From Oryzomonas japonica (lineage in GTDB: Bacteria; Desulfobacterota; Desulfuromonadia; Geobacterales; Pseudopelobacteraceae), in the NCBI RefSeq assembly GCF_008802365.1, contig NZ_VZQZ01000010.1:62001-126000 (forward strand): DNA of 64,000 bases. The letters run 5' to 3'. Shown piece by piece: positions 9,583 to 16,933 of this stretch; the stretch's first letter is position 1, and every line of letters starts with the position of its first letter. The notes under the pieces are model-generated. The model had not been told where the DNA came from and did not search any database. It was given only the letters and a program-made list of their open reading frames with translations. The position numbers were made by a program, and so were the translations under genes.

Positions 9583-10277
9583 GTCAGGCTCCGAGATTCA
9601 CTAGGTACATTCATATTTATAAGTATATCAGTTAAACTGGTTGTCGCGTTAGCACAAGAATGAGCTAAAATCAAATAAATTATCCAACATGAGCATATTT
9701 CGTTTTTTATGCTCTGTTTGATATCGTGCTTCAAATGCCTGAAGAATATTCATTTGTCTATCCTTAAATTTCCTTCCCTCCACCTACGTAATGCCAGAGC
9801 GTAATGCCAGAGTGTCAGACCTACGTAATGCCAGAGTGTCAGACCTACACATTTCACTTTGTAAAAAGTGTAGGTTTGACACCTCCGGGGGCTATTCGCA
9901 CATCGCCGAAGCCGCGCCCTCCCCCCTGGTACGCTTTTCCCGTCCCGCACAAAGCGCAACAAGTTAAGACCTCGTTGAATCACGGTAAGACTCGAAGGGG
10001 ACAGCCCCCTTCATCTCCATCACTTTTCAATAAGCAACACCACCACAAGCAAGCAGGCAGATACCCACAAAAAATAATTTTCAAATCTCGCATAAAATTC
10101 TTCTCTTTTTCGCCTGGCCTTTAATCTGGTATATATTCTACATTTCATCCGCTCTGCCTTCTATCGCAATTCAATTTACCTGCTTATCCCGCTATCCCTT
10201 ACTACAAACCGACAAAGCGGCAACCCGCAACAGCCCAACGCAAATGTCGGCAAACCCTTTTCTATCCTATGCGCATC
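9583..10277. other. AT-rich non-coding leader of the ietAS module
   Basis: No supported gene was found in this stretch. It contains the ietA promoter region, the tandem/inverted repeat at 9782-9882, and a small palindrome AAGGGGACAGCCCCCTT around 9996-10012. The remainder is AT-rich with no conserved structure that I can name. Confidence 0.5.
9782..9882. repeat. Tandem 24-bp repeat running into a 15-bp inverted repeat
   Basis: The unit ACCTACGTAATGCCAGAGTGTCAG occurs at 9819-9842, with a partly collapsed copy just before it (from 9782). It runs into an inverted repeat with arms 9836-9850 and 9868-9882 (GTGTCARACCTACAC, one mismatch) and a 17-nt loop. The outer GTCAGACCTAC arm resembles that of the palindromes near 787 and 26195, so it may be another mobile palindrome or its scar. 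Confidence 0.7.
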
Positions 10278-10441
10278 CACATTTCAACAATAAATTCAAT
10301 ATGTTAAAATAATTAACACTACGAACGCACTTGTTAAAAAAAGTAACATAAAATCCGTAATCCCGCCAACCGCCCGTTATCACGCAAAAAAATGCCCACG
10401 GATCACCTCCGGGAGCCTCTGGTTGTATCGTTTTGATACAA
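10278..10441 (-). repeat. Composite intergenic element, copy D
   Basis: Read on the minus strand it holds, in order: the dyad TTGTATC-N5-GATACAA (10423-10441); a terminator-like hairpin GCTCCCGGA/TCCGTGGGC followed by a run of T; two palindromes of the form GTTA-N7-TTAAC (10333-10347) and GTTAATTATTTTAAC (10303-10317), 30 bp apart; and the tail ending TTGAAATGTG (10278-10287). The same order and spacing is found at 22729-22890, 33707-33865 and 35522-35685. This copy points toward ietA. It could be a terminator-plus-operator module, a non-coding RNA gene with its control sites, or a mobile element. Confidence 0.8.
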
Positions 10442-10457
10442 AGCCCACTTACCAACC

Positions 10458-10526
10458 GTAGGGGCGCATCGCATGCACCCGTCATTCAGCCCCACACCAG
10501 GCGGGCGCACAGCAGTGCGCCCCTAC
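10458..10526. repeat. GTAGGGGCGCA inverted-repeat element
   Basis: GTAGGGGCGCA (10458-10468) and TGCGCCCCTAC (10516-10526) are perfect 11-bp terminal inverted repeats around a 47-bp centre. Such GTAGGGGCG...CGCCCCTAC elements are a common miniature repeat type in bacterial genomes. It directly abuts composite element copy D and the end of the HTH gene. Confidence 0.65.
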
Positions 10527-10541
10527 CCGTTTCCTTCCCCC

Positions 10542-10763
10542 TCACGGCTCCGCAAACCCCTCCTGCACGAACTCGATGGCCGAGGCCGAGGTGAAGCGGA
10601 TGAACCTTGTATCCCCGTAGGCCATCCACGCCTTGAGCGGGGTCTTGCGCGAGTACCACCAGTTGCGCACCGTGCGCGGGGTGACCTCCATGGCCTGGGC
10701 CAACTCCTGGGCGCTCACCCAGCGCCGCCTGCGCCACGTCTCCATGCTCTCGTCGATATTCAT
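10542..10763 (-). CDS. Small HTH DNA-binding protein (phage type)
   Basis: The 73-residue protein contains a helix-turn-helix of the excisionase/terminase-like class (VSAQELAQAMEVTPRTVRNWW) followed by a short wing-like region. It could be a transcriptional regulator or a recombination directionality factor. It is the last gene of the phage-derived block, separated from TerL by CACAGAGACAC repeats. No integrase is seen beside it. Confidence 0.65.
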   Translation of the reverse strand: MNIDESMETWRRRRWVSAQELAQAMEVTPRTVRNWWYSRKTPLKAWMAYGDTRFIRFTSASAIEFVQEGFAEP

Positions 10764-10788
10764 CGCTCAACCTCCATTCAAAGTCAAA

Positions 10789-11002
10789 ATCCGCCACAGA
10801 GACACGGAGACACAGAGGTACACAGAGAAAGGCAAAAAACTTTATGGGTAAAGCCATCACCAAGAATCGTTGTTCTTTTTGCTTGCCTTGCTTCAGGTTT
10901 CCTCTGTGTCTCTGTGGCGGATTCTGAGTTTTTTCTGTATCTCCGTAACAGATTTTGACGTTCTCAAAGATTTTCTCTGTGTCTCCGTGTCTCTGTGGCG
11001 GA
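10789..11002. repeat. CACAGAGACAC inverted-repeat element, copy 1 plus a partial copy
   Basis: An element of about 135 bp runs from ATCCGCCACAGAGACAC (10789) to GTGTCTCTGTGGCGGAT (ending about 10922). Its ends are reverse complements and its interior contains GGGTAAAGCCATCACCAAGA. A second partial copy, lacking the left arm, continues to about 11002. The interior is in the same orientation as copy 3 (15399) and opposite to copies 2 and 4. The element fills the gap between the HTH gene and terL. Confidence 0.85.
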
Positions 11003-11014
11003 TTTTGCTTTTGG

Positions 11015-12532
11015 TTATTTCCACGGATCGTATTCCACCACATGCCCGGCCCGGCCACCGAACGCCGCGCGCTTGGGGGTCTCCACCGAGGCGTACACCA
11101 GGGCGTCGCCACGGTCCGGGGAACGGCCGATGCGGGCCATGAGGTCCTCCTTGCCTTCGATGAGAATCTTGCCCGAACGGAGCGACCAGGTGGGGGCGCA
11201 CAGGTCGGCGCGGACCGCCTGGCCCGGCGGCAGGGCTACCGGCGGCACGGCCTTCGGGTCCAGCGCCTCGCGCATTTTCCACCACAATTCGGCCCGCAGG
11301 TTATGGAAGCGGAGCTTGCCGCTCTTGTCCGTGCCGTGGCTGGCCCCTGCCCCGTTGATCGGCACCACGTGCACCCCGGCCTGGTTCAGGTGGTCGTAGG
11401 GGCTGGTGCCGCAGCCGATGACGTCCACGTGGATCGGGGCCCCGTCCCGCGCCGCCGCCATGGCCAGGGCCGCCGCGCTGGGGCCGTCCGGGGTGGCGCT
11501 GCCGGGGTAGCAGAGGAGCTGGTCGTACCACGCCCCGTGGCGTCGGGCGATGACCGTCTCGGCCCTGCCGCCCCGGGCCACGTCCTGCCCCACCGCGTCC
11601 ATGGGTCCTTGCCGCCCCTGCTCGTTCCACCGCCCCTGGGCCGCAACCACCCAGGCGCTGGGGATCACCTGAAAAGGGTTTTCCTCCTGGCCGGCGCTGA
11701 AGTCCCCTTCCAGCATCCGGGAGCGGAGCGGTTCGGGCAGCGCCTGGAGGGTGGCCTCGTAGCCGGTCTCCATGAGGAACGGGTTGTCCTGAACCCGCGA
11801 GGGGATGAAGGTGCGGGATTGGGGCCTGATCCGCCTCCCCTGGTGGAGGAACGGCTCGCCGCTCTCCACCTCGGCGTCCTTGCCGTCCAGCACGGCGAAC
11901 CAGCGCAACTCGCCTGGCTGGGCCGGGTTGGGGTGGTCCTTGTCCAGCCAGGGGGCCCAGTAGCGCATGACCCACTCCCCCTGGCTGTCCACGGGCGGGT
12001 TGCCGGTGCAGATCACCCGGCAGCGCTGCGCTTTGTCCGTGGTGCGCAGCCAGGTGATGAGGAAGCGGAACTGGGCCTCGGTGAAGGAGGTGATCTCGTC
12101 GAAGACCTTCAGGTCGTGGGGGCGGCCCTGGTACTTCTTCTCGTCCCCCAGCACCGGCACCGCCCCGAACTCCACCTGGCGGCCGGGGAGACGCCACAGG
12201 TTCCTCTGGGCGTTGAACCCCTCCCCGGTCCCCAGGATCTCGGCCATGCGGTCGCAGATGGCCTGCAACTCGGTGCCGACCCGGCGGAAGATGATGGAGC
12301 GCCGGTGCCGGGTCAGGGCCGCGCCGATGACCAGATCGGTCTTGCCGCCCCCGGCCGCGCCGCCGTAGAAGAGCACGTCGGCCGCCGAGTCGTAGGCCGC
12401 CTGCTGCGGCCCCTGGAACAGCGGCACCCAGGCCGGGGTGAGCCGCCGGGCGATGGCCGCCAGTTCGGCCCGTTCCTCGGCGGTGGCGTACCCCAACAGC
12501 CCCTTCAGTTTTTCCAAAGCATCACAAGCCAT
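11015..12532 (-). CDS. Phage terminase large subunit (packaging ATPase/nuclease)
   Basis: The 505-residue product has a terminase-type ATPase domain with Walker A YGGAAGGGKTDL (about residues 56-67) and a Walker B followed by DEITSFTEAQ (about 150). A C-terminal nuclease-like domain carries acidic motifs (VGQDVARGG near 320, VDVIGCGTS near 375, and GDALVYA near the end). It would cut and translocate phage DNA into capsids. The ATG at 12532 is preferred because GGAGGAA lies 8 nt upstream; it overlaps terS by 11 nt. No portal, head or tail gene follows, so the packaging module is orphaned. Confidence 0.88.
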   Translation of the reverse strand: MACDALEKLKGLLGYATAEERAELAAIARRLTPAWVPLFQGPQQAAYDSAADVLFYGGAAGGGKTDLVIGAALTRHRRSIIFRRVGTELQAICDRMAEILGTGEGFNAQRNLWRLPGRQVEFGAVPVLGDEKKYQGRPHDLKVFDEITSFTEAQFRFLITWLRTTDKAQRCRVICTGNPPVDSQGEWVMRYWAPWLDKDHPNPAQPGELRWFAVLDGKDAEVESGEPFLHQGRRIRPQSRTFIPSRVQDNPFLMETGYEATLQALPEPLRSRMLEGDFSAGQEENPFQVIPSAWVVAAQGRWNEQGRQGPMDAVGQDVARGGRAETVIARRHGAWYDQLLCYPGSATPDGPSAAALAMAAARDGAPIHVDVIGCGTSPYDHLNQAGVHVVPINGAGASHGTDKSGKLRFHNLRAELWWKMREALDPKAVPPVALPPGQAVRADLCAPTWSLRSGKILIEGKEDLMARIGRSPDRGDALVYASVETPKRAAFGGRAGHVVEYDPWK

Positions 12533-12947
12533 TGGCACGTTCCTCCAGGATGGCGATGAGGGTCAGGAGCCGGTTGGACAGCTCCAGGTCCGAGAACTCC
12601 AGGGGGCCGCCGTCGGGACCGGCGTGCTCCACCCGGTCGGTGAAGAGCTTCAGATGCTTGCCCAGCAGCTCGTTGGCCTTGAGCGCCTGGGTGAGCTTGC
12701 CGCCGGTCACGGCCTTGCCCCGGATATCCACGATGGAGCGGAGTATGTCCTCGCCGCTCAGGTGCAGCTTCTCGGCCCGCTCCCGCAACCCCTTCCGCAC
12801 CGCCTCGGCCACCCACGGCTTGTGCAGCAGATTGCAGGCGTTGGCATAGGCGCTGCGGGCGCTGTAGCCGGCCCGGATAGCCGCCTGGGTGGCGTTCAGG
12901 TCCACCAGGTATTCGTTCACGAACAGGGTCTGCTTGTTGGTCAACAT
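12522..12947 (-). CDS. Phage terminase small subunit
   Basis: The 141-residue protein opens with LTNKQTLFVNEYLVDLNATQAAIRAGYS, typical of Terminase_2-family small subunits, including the helix-turn-helix that recognises the packaging site. The C-terminal half is helical and probably mediates ring formation. The start at 12947 has AAGGAGG 5 nt upstream. It overlaps the downstream terL gene. Confidence 0.88.
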   Translation of the reverse strand: MLTNKQTLFVNEYLVDLNATQAAIRAGYSARSAYANACNLLHKPWVAEAVRKGLRERAEKLHLSGEDILRSIVDIRGKAVTGGKLTQALKANELLGKHLKLFTDRVEHAGPDGGPLEFSDLELSNRLLTLIAILEERANGL

Positions 12948-12965
12948 CGGCACCTCCTTGAAAGC

Positions 12966-13000
12966 TTCTGGGACTTATAAGACTTCTGGGACCTATGGGT
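12966..13000. repeat. GGGACTTATAAG / GGGACCTATGG repeat
   Basis: Short imperfect repeats of the form TGGGACTTATAAG and TGGGACCTATGGG lie just upstream of terS. A longer inverted version of the same words is found at 55295-55354, so this is a dispersed repeat family rather than a local feature. Confidence 0.5.
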
Positions 13001-13005
13001 GGTCG

Positions 13006-13115
13006 TCCCCTCCCCCCTTGCGGGGGAGGGTTAGGGTGGGGGGGAGGTTGCCATGGAATGACCATGTTGCCGCTTCACCCACCCCCTAACCCCCTCCCGT
13101 CAAGGGAGGGGGGAC
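13006..13115. repeat. Long G/C-tract inverted repeat element
   Basis: TCCCCCCTTGCGGGGGAGGG plus TTAGGGTGGGG on the left is mirrored by CCACCCCCTAACCCCCTCCC plus AAGGGAGGGGGGA on the right, giving arms of about 40 nt around a central spacer. The shape is that of a miniature inverted-repeat element. It sits in the gap between terS and the upstream 123-residue ORF. Confidence 0.7.
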
Positions 13116-13123
13116 TTTAAGGA

Positions 13124-13495
13124 CTACCCCCTTCCCTCCAGCGTCTCCTCGAACCACGCCACCATCCTGCCCAACTGGCGGCGGTTCTCCTCGGCCTGTT
13201 CCCCGGTGATCTCCGCGATCTGCCGCCGGTCGCCGGGGGGCGGGGGGAGGACGGTGGACGGGGCCAGCATGGCCGCCGTGCGCAGCTCCACCGGCATGGG
13301 GAACCACTTCTCCGTGGCGAAGATGTGGCGGGCCGCCCATTCCAGCCGTTCGATGCGGCAATCGGCCAGGGCGTGGTGGTAATCGGCCAGCAGGCGGTCG
13401 TCCACCTGCCGCGGCCTGCCGCCGGGGGCCAGCATCCGCCCGGCCAGCCAGTAGATGAGCGTGGCGAAGCGGCGCTTGTCCTCCTGGCCGTTCAC
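13124..13495 (-). CDS. Phage-block hypothetical protein
   Basis: The 123-residue protein is helical, with a pattern (FATLIYWLAGRM, DYHHALADCRIERLEWAARHIF, KWFPMPVELR) often seen in small ORFs downstream of phage replication initiators; a replisome-organiser accessory role is likely but unproven. Its start overlaps the stop of the preceding gene by 4 nt (ATGA), so the two are coupled. Confidence 0.65.
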   Translation of the reverse strand: MNGQEDKRRFATLIYWLAGRMLAPGGRPRQVDDRLLADYHHALADCRIERLEWAARHIFATEKWFPMPVELRTAAMLAPSTVLPPPPGDRRQIAEITGEQAEENRRQLGRMVAWFEETLEGRG

Positions 13496-14076
13496 GCCCC
13501 CTCCCCGCAGAAGCTCCGGCAGGCGGCGGCATTGGCCGCCATGATCCGTTCGTGCTCTTGCTGGCGCGCGTCCGCCGGCACGCCCCCGCTCCGGGAGGGC
13601 GCATCACGGAAACCGTGCGTCGGGAAGGGAGGCGCGGCTGGTGCCCGCTCCCTCCTCTGCCCCACCGGTTCCGCTCCTCTCCCTTCCCCTCCCTTCCCTT
13701 CCGGGGGCGACGGCTCGGCGGAGCTTCGTCGAGGCCGCGCCGAACCCGCGTCGAACGGGGGGAACTTGGGGTTGGGGCGGTCCACCTTCTGGTGCCGGGC
13801 GAACCCGGTGATGTGCCAGTACACCTCCCCCTCGTGGCCGTACTCCACCACCAGCCCCTGGCCGATCAGCTCGGCCATGAGGGAGGCCATCTGCGCCATG
13901 GAGAAGTCGTCCGCCGGGAAGACCTCCATCTTGAGCCGCTTGCAGTTGGCCGGGTGGTTGCCGCCGTCGTCGAAGAAGCAGAGCATGAGCACGAACAGAA
14001 GCCGCGCGTTCGGGGAGCATTCGACGAATTGGGAGGAGGTGCAGATCTCCGGTTTTATGGTGCGTATGCGGGCCAT
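13492..14076 (-). CDS. Phage replication-initiation-like protein with short low-complexity tail
   Basis: The N-terminal 110 residues begin MARIRTIKPEICTSSQFVEC and continue with NARLLFVLMLCFFDDGG and a winged-helix region, the signature of phage replisome-organiser proteins that bind the origin and recruit helicase. The C-terminal 80 residues are Pro/Gly/Arg/Glu-rich low complexity and lack the usual second domain, so the protein is probably shortened. It overlaps the following gene by 4 nt. Confidence 0.72.
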   Translation of the reverse strand: MARIRTIKPEICTSSQFVECSPNARLLFVLMLCFFDDGGNHPANCKRLKMEVFPADDFSMAQMASLMAELIGQGLVVEYGHEGEVYWHITGFARHQKVDRPNPKFPPFDAGSARPRRSSAEPSPPEGKGGEGRGAEPVGQRRERAPAAPPFPTHGFRDAPSRSGGVPADARQQEHERIMAANAAACRSFCGEGA

Positions 14077-14142
14077 AGTTCAGTCTCACGATCTATAAGA
14101 GCTACCATCCGTCCCAGAGCACGGATAAAAGCTAAGATCAAC

Positions 14143-14283
14143 ATCCGCCACAGAGACACAGAGACACGGAGGAAACCAGGAGCAAGACAGGTAAAAGCAA
14201 TAACGCTTGATGATGGTCTTACCCCAAAAAGTCTTTTGCCTTTCTCTGTGTACCTCTGTGTCTCCGTGTCTCTGTGGCAGGTT
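14143..14283. repeat. CACAGAGACAC inverted-repeat element, copy 2
   Basis: The ends ATCCGCCACAGAGACACAG and CTGTGTCTCCGTGTCTCTGTGGCAG are reverse complements. The interior (GGTAAAAGCAATAACGCTTGATGATGGTCTTACC) is the reverse complement of the interior of copies 1 and 3, so this copy is inverted. A degenerate further end lies at 14311-14337. It separates the zinc-ribbon gene from the replication-type gene. Confidence 0.85.
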
Positions 14284-14300
14284 TTGTTTTTCTCCATTTC

Positions 14301-14489
14301 TCAAAGGTTATCTCTGCGCCTCTGTGGCTCTGCGGCGGGCTCCGGCCCCACGTCGGCCCAGTAGCCGCACATGAGGCAGCTCTCCCCCTCCACCCAGGCC
14401 TGATCGTCGTCGTACCGCTCCAGGGACGAGGGGGTGGTGATCACCGCCACCCGGCGGATATGGCGGGAATGGCACTTGGGACATTCCAT
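14301..14489 (-). CDS. Small zinc-ribbon protein (phage block)
   Basis: The 62-residue protein has two Cys pairs, CPKC at residues 3-6 and CLMC at about 37-40, spaced as a zinc ribbon and separated by beta-forming sequence. The C-terminus is charged. AAGGAGG precedes the ATG, and the start is within 2 nt of the end of the upstream annealing-protein gene, so the genes are cotranscribed. It could bind nucleic acid. Confidence 0.65.
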   Translation of the reverse strand: MECPKCHSRHIRRVAVITTPSSLERYDDDQAWVEGESCLMCGYWADVGPEPAAEPQRRRDNL

Positions 14490-14490
14490 G

Positions 14491-15354
14491 TCACCCCTCC
14501 TTGGCGGCTAGCGCCTGGTTCCGGGCCGACCCGCTGCGCAGCCGCTCCTTCAGCCCGGCGGCCCCCTTTTTGGACGGGGCCGTTGGGGCGGCCTGCTCCC
14601 CCACCGGCTCGAACCAGTCCCCCGGCTTGCTCATGCCGTCGTGCAGGCTGGTGCGGATCTTGCCCAACTGCACCGCCTGGGCCGGGGTGGCGGCCTCCAG
14701 GGGACACCCCAGGCGGGCCGCCACCTGTTCCCTGGTCACCCCGCAGGCGGCAAAGGCCTCCGCCAGCCGGGCCAGGGCCGCGGGGGAGAGGTCGGCAGCG
14801 GCGGCCAGGGTCTCCTCGCACTGCTCCACGGCCGCCTCCACCACGTCCCCCGGCACCACCCCCAGGATGCAGGCCCGCAGGCGGCGCGCCCCCTGGTTGG
14901 CCACCGCCTCGTAGATGTCCCGGCCATCCTCCGCCCGGCGGGGCCCCTGGCGGCCGACGCGCCGGTGGGGCACCCGGAAGACCTTTTCCTGGCGCGTGTT
15001 CGTCTCCACGTCCCAGGCATAGGCCTTGACCGTGGATTCGCCCCCCTGCTGCTCCAGCTCCTGGATGCCGAACTGGATGTTGCCCCAGTTCTGGGCGATG
15101 GCCTCGGCCAGGCGGATGGAGGGGCCGCTGATGTCGGAGCCGCCCCGGCTGTAGCTGTAGAGCCCGGTCCGGGCCAGACCGGCCCTGCGGCAGGCGGCGA
15201 TGATCCGCTCGAAGGCCTCCCGCTGGTCCCGGGGAAAGCGCCGGGCGAGAAGGATGGCCCCCTCGGCGTCCCCCAGGGGGGCGGCGCCCGGGGCGCGGGG
15301 AGTGACGGGGGTGGCGAACAGGTTGTCCAGGGTGGTTGGTGCGGTGGTCGTCAT
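14491..15354 (-). CDS. Phage recombination-associated protein, candidate single-strand annealing protein
   Basis: The 287-residue product carries the block RFPRDQREAFERIIAACRR, then SYSRGGSDISGPSIRLAEAI, WGNIQFGIQELEQ and YEAVANQGARRLRACILGVV. This combination is recurrent in phage proteins encoded beside YqaJ-type exonucleases, and I infer an annealing or recombination-mediator role. The adjacent upstream gene is a YqaJ exonuclease, which fits an exonuclease/annealase pair. The start at 15354 has AAGGAG upstream. Confidence 0.65.
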   Translation of the reverse strand: MTTTAPTTLDNLFATPVTPRAPGAAPLGDAEGAILLARRFPRDQREAFERIIAACRRAGLARTGLYSYSRGGSDISGPSIRLAEAIAQNWGNIQFGIQELEQQGGESTVKAYAWDVETNTRQEKVFRVPHRRVGRQGPRRAEDGRDIYEAVANQGARRLRACILGVVPGDVVEAAVEQCEETLAAAADLSPAALARLAEAFAACGVTREQVAARLGCPLEAATPAQAVQLGKIRTSLHDGMSKPGDWFEPVGEQAAPTAPSKKGAAGLKERLRSGSARNQALAAKEG

Positions 15355-15398
15355 AGGTATGGTCTCCTTGTATAGTGCGATGCAAAGTAAAAATAAAA

Positions 15399-15530
15399 AT
15401 CTGCCACAGAGACACGGAGACACAGAGGTACACAGAGAAAGGCAAAATCTTTTTTGGTTAAAACCATCATCAAAAACCGTTGCTTTTTACCTGCCTTGTT
15501 CCCGGTTTTCTCTGTGTCTCTGTGGCGGAC
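15399..15530. repeat. CACAGAGACAC inverted-repeat element, copy 3
   Basis: Runs from ATCTGCCACAGAGACACGG to CTCTGTGTCTCTGTGGCGGA with the interior GGTTAAAACCATCATCAAAA, in the same orientation as copy 1. It fills the gap between the YqaJ exonuclease and the annealing-protein candidate. Confidence 0.85.
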
Positions 15531-15550
15531 GTTGACTTTTCTCCTTATCC

Positions 15551-16450
15551 TTATTTCAGCAAGAAGCGCCGCGCCGCCTCGCCGGTTTTCAGGTACTGCC
15601 GGTACAGCTCCGGGTGGTCCGCCCGGAAGGCGTCGTGGTCGAAGCGGCTTGGGGGCTTGGCCCCCTTCCAGGTGGCCGCCAGGAGGCCGTCGATGGTGAG
15701 CCCCTCCCTCTCCCCCATGCAGGTTTGGATGACGATCTTCAAGCGCTCCTCCTCGGCCTCGAGCTGCTTCATCTCGCCCCGGAGCGCTTTCATCCCCGCC
15801 ACCGCGGCAACGGCCCGGGGGGTGGCCGGGACGGTATCGGCCACCGGATGGCGGAACCTGAGGGCCAGGTCGGCCGTGGAAGCGGCGTCGGGGGGCTCGC
15901 CCCGCTCCACCCGGCCCCAGAATTCGGCCTCCCGGCCGGCCATCAGCCCCTGGAGTTCCCGGTCCGCCCGCACCTCGTAGAGCCTAAAATCCTGCCCGCC
16001 GATGAGCACCGCCACATCGGCCAGCTCCAGCCCGGTGACCATGAGGTAGTGCTGCACCTGGCACAGGTAGGCCTCGGGGATCTCGTCGCTCCCCGGCTCG
16101 CCCCACCCTTCGGCGCTGCGGGCGGTCTTGATCTCCAGCACCCGGCCGTCGTCGGTGACGCCGTCCAGGGTGGCCAGCAGGTAGGGGCGCTCCCGGTGGC
16201 GCAGAATCCGCGTGGGGACCCGCACCGTGCGGCCGGTGGCGTCGGCGTAGCGCTGGCGGATCGCCGGCTCCAGGGCGCGCCCCCAGAACATGGCCGGGCT
16301 CTCGGGCGGCTCCGGCAGCTCGCCCCGCTTGTCCAGATAGACCTGATAGGGGGTGGCGTAGCGCGACACCCCCAGCACCGCCGCCGCATCCGAACCGCCG
16401 ATGCCGCTCCTGCGCGCCTGCAACCACTCCGCCCTGCTACCTCCGTCCAT
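15551..16450 (-). CDS. YqaJ-like viral recombinase (lambda-exonuclease fold)
   Basis: The 299-residue protein begins with the YqaJ motif W-LQARRSGIGGSDAAAVLG, continues with WGRALEPAIRQRYAD and the nuclease core LLATLDGV ... VLEIKTARS ... YLCQVQHYLMVTG, in which the Asp, Glu and Lys residues coordinate metal and catalyse cleavage. A C-terminal coiled coil (about 235-260) follows. It would resect double-stranded DNA ends during phage recombination, working with an annealing protein, here the neighbouring gene. RBS GGGGGAA precedes the ATG. Confidence 0.85.
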   Translation of the reverse strand: MDGGSRAEWLQARRSGIGGSDAAAVLGVSRYATPYQVYLDKRGELPEPPESPAMFWGRALEPAIRQRYADATGRTVRVPTRILRHRERPYLLATLDGVTDDGRVLEIKTARSAEGWGEPGSDEIPEAYLCQVQHYLMVTGLELADVAVLIGGQDFRLYEVRADRELQGLMAGREAEFWGRVERGEPPDAASTADLALRFRHPVADTVPATPRAVAAVAGMKALRGEMKQLEAEEERLKIVIQTCMGEREGLTIDGLLAATWKGAKPPSRFDHDAFRADHPELYRQYLKTGEAARRFLLK

Positions 16451-16479
16451 GATTCCCCCGTAATGTCAAAATGAGTACC

Positions 16480-16622
16480 GTCCGCCACAGAGACACGGAG
16501 ACACAGAGAAAACCGGGAGTAAGGCCCGGCAGGGAAAAACGATTCCCGACGATGGCGTTACCCGAAACAGTTTTCAGCCTTTCTCTGCGTACCTCTGTGT
16601 CTCAGTGTCTCTGTGGCGGATT
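16480..16622. repeat. CACAGAGACAC inverted-repeat element, copy 4
   Basis: Ends GTCCGCCACAGAGACACGG and CAGTGTCTCTGTGGCGGA are reverse complements, and the interior (GACGATGGCGTTACCC) places it in the same orientation as copy 2. The right end overlaps the 3-prime end of the RHH gene and supplies its last six codons and stop codon. Confidence 0.85.
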
Positions 16623-16796
16623 CAAGATTTTCCCCTTTCCCTCCTCCTCCGCCAGCCGGGAGTAGATCAGGCTCCTGACGATGCTCCCCACGGAGATGCC
16701 GGTGCGCCGGGAGAGATCGTGCAGCGCCCGCTTCTTGGTCTGGGGGAGCCGGACCGACATGGCCGCGGCATGGTCCGTTTGATCCGTTTCGTGCAT
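16602..16796 (-). CDS. Ribbon-helix-helix DNA-binding protein with repeat-derived C-terminus
   Basis: The 64-residue protein has the RHH pattern MSVRLPQTKKRALHDLSRRT followed by GISVGSIVRSLIYSRLAEEE, as in Arc/CopG-type repressors. AAGGAGG precedes the start. The final residues NPPQRH and the TGA are read from the end of the adjacent CACAGAGACAC element, so the original C-terminus was replaced by the insertion. It is the first gene of the phage-derived operon and is divergent from two XRE regulators, placing it in a switch-like position. Confidence 0.75.
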   Translation of the reverse strand: MHETDQTDHAAAMSVRLPQTKKRALHDLSRRTGISVGSIVRSLIYSRLAEEEGKGKILNPPQRH

Positions 16797-16875
16797 CTTA
16801 CGCCTCCTTTTTGATTAAAAACTAAATCTAATTGATTTAGTAGTCAAGCAAAAAATAAACATTATGATTTTTAGA

Positions 16876-16903
16876 TTGACAAACGCAGGTGTTAAATTAT
16901 GCT
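16876..16903 (+). promoter_or_regulatory. Promoter of the first XRE regulator
   Basis: TTGACA (16876-16881) is followed after 16 bp by TATGCT (16898-16903). The upstream word ATGATTTTT and the internal TTAAATTA are shared with the promoter of the second XRE gene at 17381, suggesting co-regulation or a common operator. Confidence 0.5.
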
Positions 16904-16933
16904 TATCTATAATTCACTGGGGAGGTGCTCATC

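Noticed and set aside
10278-10441. Composite element as a retron msr/msd region
   Set aside because: No reverse transcriptase gene is found next to any of the four copies.
10955-12559. A 534-codon plus-strand ORF opposite terL
   Set aside because: TerL shows clear Walker and nuclease motifs on the other strand; the plus-strand reading has no recognisable domain and is a compositional shadow.
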